Source: an uncultured bacterium
GTDB taxonomy: Bacteria; Bacillota_I; Bacilli_A; Acholeplasmatales; Anaeroplasmataceae
Length of the DNA stretch: 62,909 nt
Reading direction: 5' to 3'
NCBI GenBank assembly: GCA_949292525.1
Contig: CASEZJ010000002.1
Span: 1 to 62,909 of the forward strand
Numbering within the stretch: position 1 is the first letter of the stretch; each line of letters opens with the position of its first letter. Both the position numbers and the translations under genes were made by a program. Under the pieces are notes generated by a model that was not told the DNA's origin, searched no databases, and worked only from the letters and a program-made list of their open reading frames with translations. Of this stretch, positions 43,663-54,400 are shown piece after piece.

Positions 43663-44901
43663 TTAAGTTGTTAAAGGAATTCTACCAATTTCTTCATTAT
43701 TTATTTTTATAATATATTCTGTAGTATTATTTTCAATCGTTACTAATTTAGGATCACCAACAAACATATGGTTTAGATCTACAGGTTGACTATAAATAAC
43801 ATATTCTTCATTAGTCATATTGTTTATGCACCATTTTACCATATTAATAATACCTGTTTTGTTAATTTCATTTTCAGTAATATCAACAACAATAATATTA
43901 ATCGTATCCGTATCAATATTGATCTTACATTCAATTTTATAAGCATTGTCAGAAACTTTCTTATATAAAGCAATCTCTACATTAGAAACAGCATTAGTTG
44001 CATAACCTTTAGCCACTAACATTGCTGCTTCAAGTTGTGAATCAGCCGAAGCCACAAAATGGATATGAGATACATTAGATAATTTTCCCTCTGAATTACC
44101 ATCATATTCGAATCCAATTAAATTGCCATTTTCATCTATACTAATATTAGTTTCAGATAAATCCAGTGTTATTAATTTTGGTACTTTTCCTAAAGTTGTT
44201 TCATTATCTATGTTAAAACAATCTTCTCTATATCCATAATTACTACTAGTATCATCTTCTTTTTTTGGTAAAGTATTTAATGAAATATTATATGTGAACA
44301 CTACATCAATACTATTTCCCCCAATGGTAGTAACTATAGCATAATCTTCTGAATTAAATACAACGTTCGCATTTAACAAATTACCATTTTCATCTTCTAG
44401 TTGTTTGCCCGTATAATAATCTATAACTGGTAAATTTTGAGTAAAATCACTTCCATCAGAATTTTTAGCAAAAACTATAATGTTATAAAAATTTATACAA
44501 TCACCAGCATAGGAATGAATATCATAATTAGAAAAATCCAGCTTAACTTCTAGTTGATAAATTTGTTCGTTATTTTGTTCACATGATGCTTTTTTATATA
44601 AATTAAAGCTTAAAATGTTAGCATCTTCCATCGCTACACGTCTATTTTCAGCAGGGTTATTTAAGTCATCTATCTCCATATCAGCTAAAGTATAAGTTGA
44701 ACCACTACCTGTAGCATGCAAACCAGCAGACTTTAACAAATCCTTTTGATTAGATGGACTTAATTCAACACTTAATTTACCACTACCAGTAATATAAGCT
44801 GATGTAGCTGCATAAACGCCTAATGGTATAGCAATCATCAATAAAATAGATATTGATAATAAAGTGAATAATGTCGTTATTAAGCGCAATTTTCTATGCA
44901 T
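43663..44901 (-). CDS. Secreted protein with SipW-type signal peptide
   Basis: 412 aa from ATG 44901 (a GTG three codons upstream is too near the AAAGGG site). The signal is MHRKLRLITTLFTLLSISIL followed by a long hydrophobic core, with cleavage expected after VYAA. The start of the mature part, TSAYITGSGKLSVEL, shares the pattern A-x-ITG-x-GKLSV with the 190-aa protein of the same operon. The rest is beta-rich with no catalytic motif (VFNSEDYAIVTTIGGNSIDV). It is probably a second substrate of the neighbouring signal peptidase and a surface or matrix component. It overlaps that gene by eight bases. Confidence 0.7.
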   Translation of the reverse strand: MHRKLRLITTLFTLLSISILLMIAIPLGVYAATSAYITGSGKLSVELSPSNQKDLLKSAGLHATGSGSTYTLADMEIDDLNNPAENRRVAMEDANILSFNLYKKASCEQNNEQIYQLEVKLDFSNYDIHSYAGDCINFYNIIVFAKNSDGSDFTQNLPVIDYYTGKQLEDENGNLLNANVVFNSEDYAIVTTIGGNSIDVVFTYNISLNTLPKKEDDTSSNYGYREDCFNIDNETTLGKVPKLITLDLSETNISIDENGNLIGFEYDGNSEGKLSNVSHIHFVASADSQLEAAMLVAKGYATNAVSNVEIALYKKVSDNAYKIECKINIDTDTINIIVVDITENEINKTGIINMVKWCINNMTNEEYVIYSQPVDLNHMFVGDPKLVTIENNTTEYIIKINNEEIGRIPLTT

Positions 44902-45682
44902 TATTATCACTACCCTTTCTTTTTTTTACAATATACATACCTATATTTATGTTCTTAGTATCTTGATTATAAGTAATTGGTTTTACATTTTTAGTATTAA
45001 CATTCATGTAAATAGTAAGTGGTTTTTGATACTTTTTATAATACTCAAGTGCTAGTTCATAAGTAGATTTAGGATGTGCAGGTCTTACATATTTAGTTTT
45101 TTCTTCTGGTTCTTCGGTTAAAATCATAATTAATTCCCAAGTTAAATAAATTAGCATAATAATACATGGTATAATTATTAAACAAATAATACCAATTCTA
45201 GAAACGACAAATCCAATAATACTATTTAGTGTTGGGCTTAATACTTTACCTACACCCAAAACAAAATCATAAGGTACATAAAAAGAATCGTCGTTTTGAT
45301 TACTAGTACCTTTAGTTAAATATGAATAATTTCCTTCCTCATCTATTTTAATATCGATAATTTCATGTATCCAAATTGGCTTTTTTGACATATCTAAATC
45401 TTTAATATCTTTATCATAATTACTTACATCACGATAAAAAGCTATTACATCACCAATTTGGTAACTATCTTCTTTTTTTATAGAAACGATATCACCAACA
45501 TACATCTCACTTGCTTCCATACTTTTAGACTGAATTATTCCAAGTCTAACCCCCAAAATATTAGCATGAGTAGATAATGTAATAATTGCACAAACAATAG
45601 AAAAAATTAAAACAATAAGAAAAAGGAGGTCTAGTATCATATTTAAAACAAATGATAAGGTTTTATTTTCTGATAATTTCAT
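44894..45682 (-). CDS. sipW: SipW-type (S26B) signal peptidase I
   Basis: 262 aa. One N-terminal membrane segment (about 11-38) precedes the catalytic Ser54 in IQSKSMEAS. The general base is His106 (IWIHEII), where ordinary bacterial type I peptidases have Lys, so this is the ER/SipW form. A further segment follows (TKGTSNQNDDSF), then a second membrane helix at about 163-190 and a cytoplasmic tail of about 70 residues rich in Lys/Tyr. SipW enzymes process TasA-type matrix proteins; here the candidate substrates lie on both sides in the same operon. AAGGAGG precedes the start. Confidence 0.85.
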   Translation of the reverse strand: MKLSENKTLSFVLNMILDLLFLIVLIFSIVCAIITLSTHANILGVRLGIIQSKSMEASEMYVGDIVSIKKEDSYQIGDVIAFYRDVSNYDKDIKDLDMSKKPIWIHEIIDIKIDEEGNYSYLTKGTSNQNDDSFYVPYDFVLGVGKVLSPTLNSIIGFVVSRIGIICLIIIPCIIMLIYLTWELIMILTEEPEEKTKYVRPAHPKSTYELALEYYKKYQKPLTIYMNVNTKNVKPITYNQDTKNINIGMYIVKKRKGSDNNA

Positions 45683-45713
45683 TTGTTAAGACCTCCTTTA
45701 TTCTATTTTAAAT

Positions 45714-46286
45714 TTAATTTTTACCTACGACATTTAAATTCATTTCTAATGAGAAATTAGAGTTAGTAATCGCTGCACCATAGTTACCATTATAAGTGAT
45801 CGTAACTGTTAAGGTGATTGATGTTTGGTTAGTGTCGTTTGAAGCTCCTATAGTTAATGCACCATCATTATAACCATCACCTGTAATTTCACAACTAAAA
45901 TTTTCTTTATCAGCTAAAGTTACACTTAAATCACCTGTTAAAGTGGTCGAATTGTCTGTATAATCATTTGTAATGATTACGGTAAAAGATTTTGATTTAT
46001 CCTCATCTGTTTCTGCATAAGTATATGAAGGTAAATTCACAGTCTTTGTTGCATAAGCTTGTGACTCATCATCTTCATCATTAGTAGCAAATTTTATAGT
46101 TTGTGATCCACTATCACCAAAATCAAATTTAACAGTAGCTAAAATATCAGTTGTTGCTGTAACTGATAATTTACCATCATTACCTGTAATTTTAGCTGCT
46201 GTAGCCGCCCAAATACCAACACATAATACAACTAATACTAAAGCCATTGCAGTTAGTGTTGAAAATAATCTAAATTTTCTTCTCAT
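45714..46286 (-). CDS. TasA-like secreted protein, first gene of the SipW operon
   Basis: 190 aa. The signal MRRKFRLFSTLTAMALVLVV ends GIWAATAA, as in SipW-dependent signals. The mature part begins KITGNDGKLSVTATT and is a small beta domain rich in Thr, Ser and Asp (LTGDLSVTLADKENF, SFTVIITNDYTDN) ending VVGKN. By position and signal type it is the analogue of TasA/CalY, a fibre-forming biofilm component, though sequence outside the signal is not diagnostic. Expression starts at a poly-G promoter, and the start codon region is tandemly repeated just upstream. Confidence 0.72.
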   Translation of the reverse strand: MRRKFRLFSTLTAMALVLVVLCVGIWAATAAKITGNDGKLSVTATTDILATVKFDFGDSGSQTIKFATNDEDDESQAYATKTVNLPSYTYAETDEDKSKSFTVIITNDYTDNSTTLTGDLSVTLADKENFSCEITGDGYNDGALTIGASNDTNQTSITLTVTITYNGNYGAAITNSNFSLEMNLNVVGKN

Positions 46287-46342
46287 TGTTTAAATATCCC
46301 CTTTCCTAAATTTTCTTCTCATTGTTTAAATATCCCCTTTCT
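46271..46342 (-). repeat. 36-bp tandem duplication of the translation start region, creating a mini-ORF
   Basis: Bases 46271-46306 and 46307-46342 are the same 36-base unit with one mismatch. Each copy holds the AAAGGGG site, the ATG and the first codons. The outer ATG (46322) opens an 11-codon ORF MRRKFRKGDI ending TAA at 46290, three bases before the true ATG at 46286. Confidence 0.9.
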
Positions 46343-46353
46343 TTTACACAAGA

Positions 46354-46383
46354 ATTATACCCCCCCCGGTATACTTTTGTCAA
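46354..46383 (-). promoter_or_regulatory. Near-consensus promoter with an eight-base G run in the spacer
   Basis: TTGACA (46378-46383) and TATAAT (46354-46359) on the minus strand, both perfect, with an 18-base spacer made of AAAGTATACC plus G8 (C8 at 46360-46367 on the given strand). Gain or loss of G changes the spacing. A further imperfect inverted repeat (AAGCGTTTT ... AAAAGCGCTT, about 46383-46420) lies just upstream. Confidence 0.85.
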
Positions 46384-46509
46384 GCGTTTTCATGGCTCAA
46401 CAAAGCCAAAAAGCGCTTTTAGTTTTTATTGGAATTTCACCATTATTTTTATGGTAAAAATAAATAATTCAATAAAGTATACATGTCTTAATATTACCTT
46501 TAAGCCTAT

Positions 46510-46561
46510 AAAAAACACTAAAATAGTATAATTGCTAATCCATCAACTTACTATTTTAGTG
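46510..46561 (-). terminator. Terminator of the giant-lipoprotein operon (copy A)
   Basis: CACTAAAATAGTA (46516-46528) pairs perfectly with TACTATTTTAGTG (46549-46561); on the minus strand TTTTTT follows. The surrounding 90 bases are related to the block at 56322-56412. Confidence 0.85.
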
Positions 46562-46595
46562 CTAATATTTTTTATATGGCTAAACTCCCAATTTT

Positions 46596-48470
46596 TTAAC
46601 TGTTATAAATACTCCAAGCATTACCATCAAAGATGAAATGAATCTCATCAGAATACATTGAGGCAATATAATTTGTTGTAGAATCAAATAATTTATATCT
46701 TAAATTTATAATATCTCCTGCTTTATATCCTTCTGTAGGAAGTTTAAAATTGCGTTCTTCAACTAATTGTTCAACTCCATCAATTTCAACTATTAAAGAA
46801 TCATAATTAAATGTTGCTACTGCTTTAGTATCTTCATATGTAGTTGTTAAAGTCATGGTTCTTCTAGCTGGGTATCCGCTACTATAATTATATTTCATTG
46901 AAACCAAATATAATGTTCCGGCTTCATCTACTACGTTATCACCATCAAAGGTTGTATTTGAATAACTACTAGTATTAGTGATACTACTAATTTCTTTAAC
47001 AACTTCGTTTTTATACACATCTTTAATTGTTAATGTATAAGAGGCTCTTGATGATGAACTAGAAGTACTTGTTGGTCTAGGTAATGAAAAGCGTGGGCTA
47101 TTTCTTTTTGTTATTAATACATAGAAATAAGTATTTGTACTATTAGGAATATTAAGTGTTACATCAGTAGGATCAGTATAGATTTCATATGATGATGATA
47201 CTGAAATCCTTCTACCATATAAAGTTAAATCTTTTGTCAAATCAGTATTGAAAGAATATAGAGTATTATAGTCTTCATCTAAGTACCATTTACTAACTAT
47301 ATAATTACCACTTTGATAAATATATGGCTCAATTACATCATTTTCTTTATACTCAACTTCATTTACTACATTATCATTTACTATGTATGTTATTGTTCTT
47401 GAATCAGTTTTAATTACATTATCTTCAAAAATATAATCACTTACATTTAATCTAAAATTATCTAAATTATATGTTTTAACCGAACTTGTATAACCAGATT
47501 TTGTAGCTTTAACATTAATTTTAACGTTTCCTGGTTCAGTTGTGTTAGGAAGTGTATAACTATATACTCCTTCTTCTAATTCTTTATAACCATCATCATT
47601 TATAGATATATAATATTCAGCATATGAATATTCTTTACCTAATGGTGAAAATGTTAGAGTCATTGTCTCATAATCAAATTCTAAATCCGTAACAGAAGGT
47701 AATGCTCTATATGTGAATTGACTTCTTACTTTTGTTGAATTAACTGTGGTTTGACCATCACCATAAGAAACTGCATCTACGTAATATTTACCTGCATTAT
47801 AGGAACCTAAACTAATTGTTAAACTTTTAGTAGATAGTTCTCTATTATATATTTCTTCATTATCTGCATTATAGATCCAGATTTCATAACCTGTAGCTCC
47901 GGCAACCGCATTTAATGTTAAAACACCTTCTAAATCATTAACAGTATATGTTGGAGCACTTAATCTTTTATATTCTGGTATAACTTCAATAAATGTTCCA
48001 TATAAGGTTAGATCAGTTAATATTTGGCTATTAATATCAAATGCTTCAGTTAAATTGCTATCTAAATACCATCCACTGAATAAAAATTCTTCTTTTATCG
48101 GTTCTTCTATAAAGAATAAATAATCGCCATATTCTAAATTTTCTGTATAATATAATTCATTATCCAAATAATAATTAACAACTATTTGATTAGAATATTC
48201 AGCATAAACCATTAAATCTTTTCCCAAATCAAGATCATCTTCATTAAAGTCTTGCTTATTACCATCCTCATATATATACCAACCAACAAAGTTATAACCT
48301 GTTTTGCTTGGTACATTATTTGGGACTTCACTAAATTCTTTAACATTAATTTTATCTACTAATACACCATCAGCATAAAATGATATATAGTGATTTTCTT
48401 CTTTTTGACATGATACTAAAGTTATTAAACTAAATATCAAAAATACTGCGTATTTAAAATATTTTTTCAT
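46596..48470 (-). CDS. Surface lipoprotein with InlB-type repeats
   Basis: 624 aa. Lipobox Cys21 (LITLVSC). Two or three InlB B/Flg_new-type beta repeats follow (about 27-155), recognisable by GYNFVGWYIYEDG and FLFSGWYLDSNLTEAF, then Ig-like beta modules (about 160-330, YTVNDLEGVLTLNAVAGATGY), another InlB-type repeat (about 345-420, SKWYLDEDYNTLYSF) and a C-terminal beta domain. No sortase motif, so it is held by its lipid. It begins nine bases behind the 2547-aa gene, whose stop codon overlaps the AAGGAG site. Probably an adhesin or matrix component. Confidence 0.82.
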   Translation of the reverse strand: MKKYFKYAVFLIFSLITLVSCQKEENHYISFYADGVLVDKINVKEFSEVPNNVPSKTGYNFVGWYIYEDGNKQDFNEDDLDLGKDLMVYAEYSNQIVVNYYLDNELYYTENLEYGDYLFFIEEPIKEEFLFSGWYLDSNLTEAFDINSQILTDLTLYGTFIEVIPEYKRLSAPTYTVNDLEGVLTLNAVAGATGYEIWIYNADNEEIYNRELSTKSLTISLGSYNAGKYYVDAVSYGDGQTTVNSTKVRSQFTYRALPSVTDLEFDYETMTLTFSPLGKEYSYAEYYISINDDGYKELEEGVYSYTLPNTTEPGNVKINVKATKSGYTSSVKTYNLDNFRLNVSDYIFEDNVIKTDSRTITYIVNDNVVNEVEYKENDVIEPYIYQSGNYIVSKWYLDEDYNTLYSFNTDLTKDLTLYGRRISVSSSYEIYTDPTDVTLNIPNSTNTYFYVLITKRNSPRFSLPRPTSTSSSSSRASYTLTIKDVYKNEVVKEISSITNTSSYSNTTFDGDNVVDEAGTLYLVSMKYNYSSGYPARRTMTLTTTYEDTKAVATFNYDSLIVEIDGVEQLVEERNFKLPTEGYKAGDIINLRYKLFDSTTNYIASMYSDEIHFIFDGNAWSIYNS

Positions 48471-48479
48471 AATTACTCC

Positions 48480-51400
48480 TTATATATTAAATTCTAAAGT
48501 AGGATAAGATCCATTATATGTACGCCAACTTGCATAATTTCTAGTTATATTATCCATTTGCCAATACTTATCTTTAAAATTTGAACTACTAGTTGCCGTA
48601 CCACCTTGAACTGAAACTAAAGAATCAGAATAGAATATAGAATTTCCTTTATAAAATTCCTTCGATTGTGATGCCCATAGAGGATCATCTATATAATTTT
48701 GATATTCAAACACATTACCAGTTATCTCGCCATCAAAGAATAGATTATTAAAATCACTTTTATAGGAACTACCCCATTTAGCTTCACCAAATAGACCACC
48801 AACATATCCACTTGTACTTGTATAATCGTCTAAATTGACACTAATCTTAGCTGTTGAATATCCTCTTAAGGCATAAACAGCTTGACCAGCTAAGCCACCA
48901 ACATAGAAATGTCCTAATCTATTAGTTATAGAAATCTCACCAGTATAATATATATCCGAAATCCAATTTCCTGTCTTACCTATTATGCCGCCAATATATG
49001 ATGTATATGGGTAACCAGTTGCGTTATTTACATCTATCGTTATATCACCTTGACTATAAACATAATTTAAAGAACCACCTGTTCCTGCAATTCCACCAAC
49101 ATTTAATGAATGGGCTGTTCTTTCAGGCGAACTTCCACTAATTATTAAACTACAAACAGAGTATGTTTTAGTGATTGTCTTTGTATTACTACCAACTATA
49201 GCTCCCATATACAAAGTTTTATAGGCTGTATCACTTAAATTTAAAGTTATTTGACCAGTAACTCTGCTACTATTAATTGTACCTTTGTTTTTTGCTACTA
49301 TTCCACCTATATATAAACTTTTACTAGTTAAATTATCGTTTATAGTCAATTCTAGATAAACTTTGGCAGCTTCAATAGTTTGATAATTTTCATAACTAAT
49401 TGCTCCAAAATAGTCTAAACTAGCATCACTTAAATTTTCGACATATGCAATTCCACCATAATTATAAGAAATATTTTCTATATAACCATAATTTATATAT
49501 GCTAACGAGTTAAATCTAGTATTTTTACCCTTTGTGATTTTCATATTCATTATTCGACCATAATTATATGTAAACATACACCCACTAACTAAATCAGTAG
49601 CATTAGTGAAATTTAAGCCTTTAATTTCTTTATTATTAAAATCTATTACTCCTCTAAAATTATTCTCTTTAGCTGTAGATGTTAAAGAACCTATTGGTCT
49701 AAAAGAACTGTTTAATGTTAAATTATTCATTAAACGGTATGCGCCATTTAAATTAATATTTTGTAATTCATCTACTGTGCTTATTTCTTCATAAAATTTA
49801 GCATATACAGTTATATCATCAGCAGTAGAAGACATTAAGTTCTTTCCATTAGAATATGAAACATAGTTACCATTTTCATCAAGCCAACCTGCAAAATCAG
49901 GATCATCTAATTCCAAGAATGGGGCATTACCTGGAGCTAAATTATTTGTGCCTATCCACCTTATTTGATATAGTTCATCATTAACGTAATAGATACATCT
50001 TCTTTCAACTGAAAATACATAATTTACATTTAGAGCATTACCTATCGCATCAGTAGCATAGAATTTAACGTTTATTTCATCTCCTAAATCATAACTGTCT
50101 TGTTCTATTTCATAATATGTTGTTAATTCTACATTAAATGAGTCGTAAAAAGATACTAATTTGCTAAAATCTTCATTCATTCCTACTTTATTTTCAGTAA
50201 AATTCGCTTTTAAACTTAAATCACCAAAAACAGAAACATTTGTTATTAAATCACTTTTCACTGTATTACCAGCATTATCTGTAGCAATAATATAAAAATC
50301 AACTACAGTTCCAGGATTTAATTTTTCACCATTAGTCAATTCAATATCTATCATTGGTTCTTCGCCAAACGAATCTATAGCCTCTACTTCAAAATTTCTT
50401 AATGGGTTATCAACATTGATTTGTTTTATACTATTATTATAATTAGTTATTTTTAAACCATTTGGATCATAAACCTTTATTTCAATGTTCTTGTCTAATA
50501 TATTACCGACACAATCTGTGGCTTCGATTTTGTAAATAACTATATTACCAATAATTTGTTCACCACTAACAAAACTTAAATCAAAATCAACTGGTAAACC
50601 AAAAGAATCATAAACTACAATTCCTAAGCTTTCTTTGTTAATTTCATCATCTTCATTAACGCCAATTTTAGGAATTTCATAACTAGGAATATCATAATAT
50701 CTAATAATAATATTTGTTTCAAATTCATTATTAGCTGCATCTATAGCTGAAACAACATAATTAATTTCTCGCCCAGCTAACACATTTTCTGTAGTGTTTA
50801 TATCTATATTTAAAGGCATGTTATATGAATCTATGATTTCAATTCCTAATATATCTTGATTTAAATCTGTATCAAGCTTTAAATCATAGCTTTCATGCAA
50901 TGTTTTAACTGTAGGTGTATCATACACTTTAAATGTATAATCTCTTGATACAACTTGACCTAATTTATCTTTCGCTGTAGCCCTAACTATTAGATCAACC
51001 CCAGCTTCTTTAGTTTTATAAGTTAATTCAATTGAACTAGAAATATCTTTACCAAATGAATCAGTTGCTTTAATTCCTAATGTTGCTGGTTCCATTTTAG
51101 TATTAACTCTAATATTCTTGATTTCTGTTTCTAAAAGAATAGGTTTATCATAAACATTTAAAACAAAATCTTTGGTTAAAGTTTGATTTAATACATCAGT
51201 TGCTGTAGCTCGATATGTTACTGTATTTTCACTTTCAGACACTTTTTCTAAACTAATATCTAATGTAACATTATAACTATCAGCCGCAACAATTTCTAAT
51301 AATTCTGCATCAACTATAGTATCTCTAGTAATCTCTGTTATATTAGAATCGGTAATAGTAGGCATACCATATACTGCAACAGAATCAGATAAATAATAAT

Positions 51401-54400
51401 ATTTTCTAGATTCATCACTATAAGTTGCTAATATATTTAAATCATATCCAGGATACTCGCTGAAATCAGTTACCACATCTCCTAGTTCATAATATATTTC
51501 ATAAAACTTCCCTGTCACGTTATAAATGCTGAATTCTTGAATATTAGCACCTTTCAAAGTACTCACATCTAAAATATATCTTCCTATATCTAGAGAATAA
51601 GTATTATTCAAATTGTTTTTATTGTTATGAATTATAACATCCTGATTATCTAAATTTACAATACTAAGATAAAAATTATCCTGACAATAGGTCTTAAAGC
51701 GATAAGATCCAGCTTCTCTTATTTCAAAATAAAAATATTTACTTTCATTTTTTTCTAATGTAATTGTATCTTCTAAACTTGTTTTAGCATAGCCTAAATA
51801 TCTAAAGCTCTTATCAACTTCTAAATTAGTGTTAAAACAATCTGTAGCTTTAAAATTTAAATCTTCTAAAAGATAGTAAAAATTATCATCTACCTTAATG
51901 TTTGAAATTTCTTCACAACTGAATGAAGCAAGGCCATAAACATAAACATTATATGAACCTTCTACTACATTACCTGCTAGATCTATGACTTGATAGTTTA
52001 CTACATTATCTCCAATTACAAATTCAGGATATTCATATATTACATCTATACTTTCATTTGTTGAATCTAATGCACTAACCAAATCTAAAGCTTCAGATAT
52101 AGTTGTTTCATTAACAATGATATCCTCTTTTGGAGCTGTAACTGATGGTGTATCTAAAACTAATACATCATATAAAGCTTCAGAAACTTTAATTCCTCTA
52201 TTTGTAGCTTCAAAATAAATGTCAATTGTTTTACCTGCTATTACAGAACTATTATTAAAAAGTTTTACTTTAATTATATTTTTGTCATCATCATTAGCAT
52301 TATCATCTAGTTTAGCGTTGAATAGTTCAGGTGTTAAATTATTTGCATCAGCTAATTTTATATACTTAATCTCATCATAAATTATTCCACTAAGAGTATA
52401 GGTGTTGTAATAAGCAAATAAGATATAATCTTTTTGAATAATCATTCCATCTTCTACTGATTCACCACCTTCACAATACCACCTATTGAATATCATTTTT
52501 TCTGTGACTTCCCAGTTTGGATCTTTTGGTTCACCTAATAATGTTATTTCATCACCATATTTATATTTTTGTCTATCATAGACTATATAATCTTTGTCTG
52601 ATAGTGTGGCTGAATATACGTATGTAATTTCTAAAGTCTTTAATTCCCATTTAGCATATAGTGTTATATTGCTAGTTAATGGAAAAGTTACTTCCTCATT
52701 ATAGTTATTATCAATATACCAAGCTATGAAGTCATGACTCTCATAAGACGGGGTTGGCAAATTATAATTTTCTAATCCTTTTTCTACAAACATTGAATCA
52801 TGTTCACTATATTCACTAATAAAAGAAATTGTAATGCCTAATGTTTCCCATTCAACATAATTTTTATATATTAAATGAGAATTATCATTAGAACAAATAT
52901 AAATATCATAACCATCTATTTGTTCATTAAAATTAGGAGCTATAGTTTCACTATATTGATAATCATGACCTAAAGGTTCAATTAATAACTCTTCTTCTGT
53001 TGTTTCTACTTTATTTTCATCAAAAATATTATCACAATAATCACAAATATAATAAGCTTCTTTTCCAGCTTCTTCACAAGTAGCTTCTACTTTTTGATAA
53101 TAAATATATGAATGTTCACCTAGGCCTGTTTTAACATCATTTAAAGCAACTTCTTCTTTTGCATCTTCATCTTTAAATAATTTATGACAAAATGTACATT
53201 CATAATGAGCAATATTACCTTCTATTTGACAATTACCCTCACTTGCTTCATGATAAGACAAAACATGAATATGTTCGTTTTCTAAATCAAAAAATTTTAA
53301 GGTTGGACAAGTCCCATCTAAAATATTCCATATAGTAGAACTAAATCCAAGATTTAAACCTATAAATGAGGCTGTTAATAATTCAGCTTTTGTCACTACT
53401 ATAATTGAACTAATCTTGTTGTTATAGTCTGCAGTATAACAATAACTATAACTTGGTGAATATTTACCATTAGTTTGATTATAAGCTACGAAACTAGCGT
53501 CATCTCCTGCATAAAGAGCAGAAGCTTCGCTAATAGTAAAGCACCTGTAAAATTTTATATCTGCATATACATGACCAACAAAACCACCAACTCTAGTTGT
53601 AGTATATTTTGAATATGCTTCAACATTACCGCTTGCATAACAATAATTAATTTTTGGAGCATCAGCACTTGAATTAATTTTACCATCTGCCCTACCAACA
53701 AAGCCACCAACATTAATCGTAATTTGACCTGATGTATAAGAAGTAGTTTTAACTGATACATTACCACTAGCATAACAATTACTAATTACGCTATTATTAT
53801 CCATATAACCAACAAAGCCACCAGCATGCATAAGAGTAATACTATTATCATAAGTTGTATAAGATGCCTGGCTTGAAGCTTCACCATTTACATCTGCAGT
53901 CGTATAAGAATTATTAATAGTACCATTATTATAACCGACTAAACCACCAATATAACTATGGGCAGCAGCTATATATTTACTATTTATAACTGTCCCTAAA
54001 ACACTACCACTACTACTAACATTTTCTATTATGTTAAAGTTTCTACCAGCTACTAATCCAGCACTAATTCTAAATGATACATTACTATTTATTTTACTTT
54101 TATCACCATCTATTATACCGCTAACTTTAACATTTTTAATAATACCACGGTTTTCACCTACTAAGCCACCAAAATAAACATTGTAATCAGCACGACTAGA
54201 TGTGTTGTAATCACTAATCACAAAGTTAATATTTTCTAAGGTGAGATCATAAATTGAGCCTAAACTACAACCAAAAAGTCCAATCGTAGCTGATGTTTTT
54301 TCTAATTTAAATTCATAACTTAAATTAGAAATTTTATGATTATTACCATAGAAATTACCACTGAAATTGTCACTATTAAATGGTTCAAAAGGAACATCTT

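Noticed and set aside
46322-46531. 69-aa plus-strand frame over the poly-G promoter
   Set aside because: It runs through the promoter, repeat and spacer of the minus-strand operon and has no Shine-Dalgarno.
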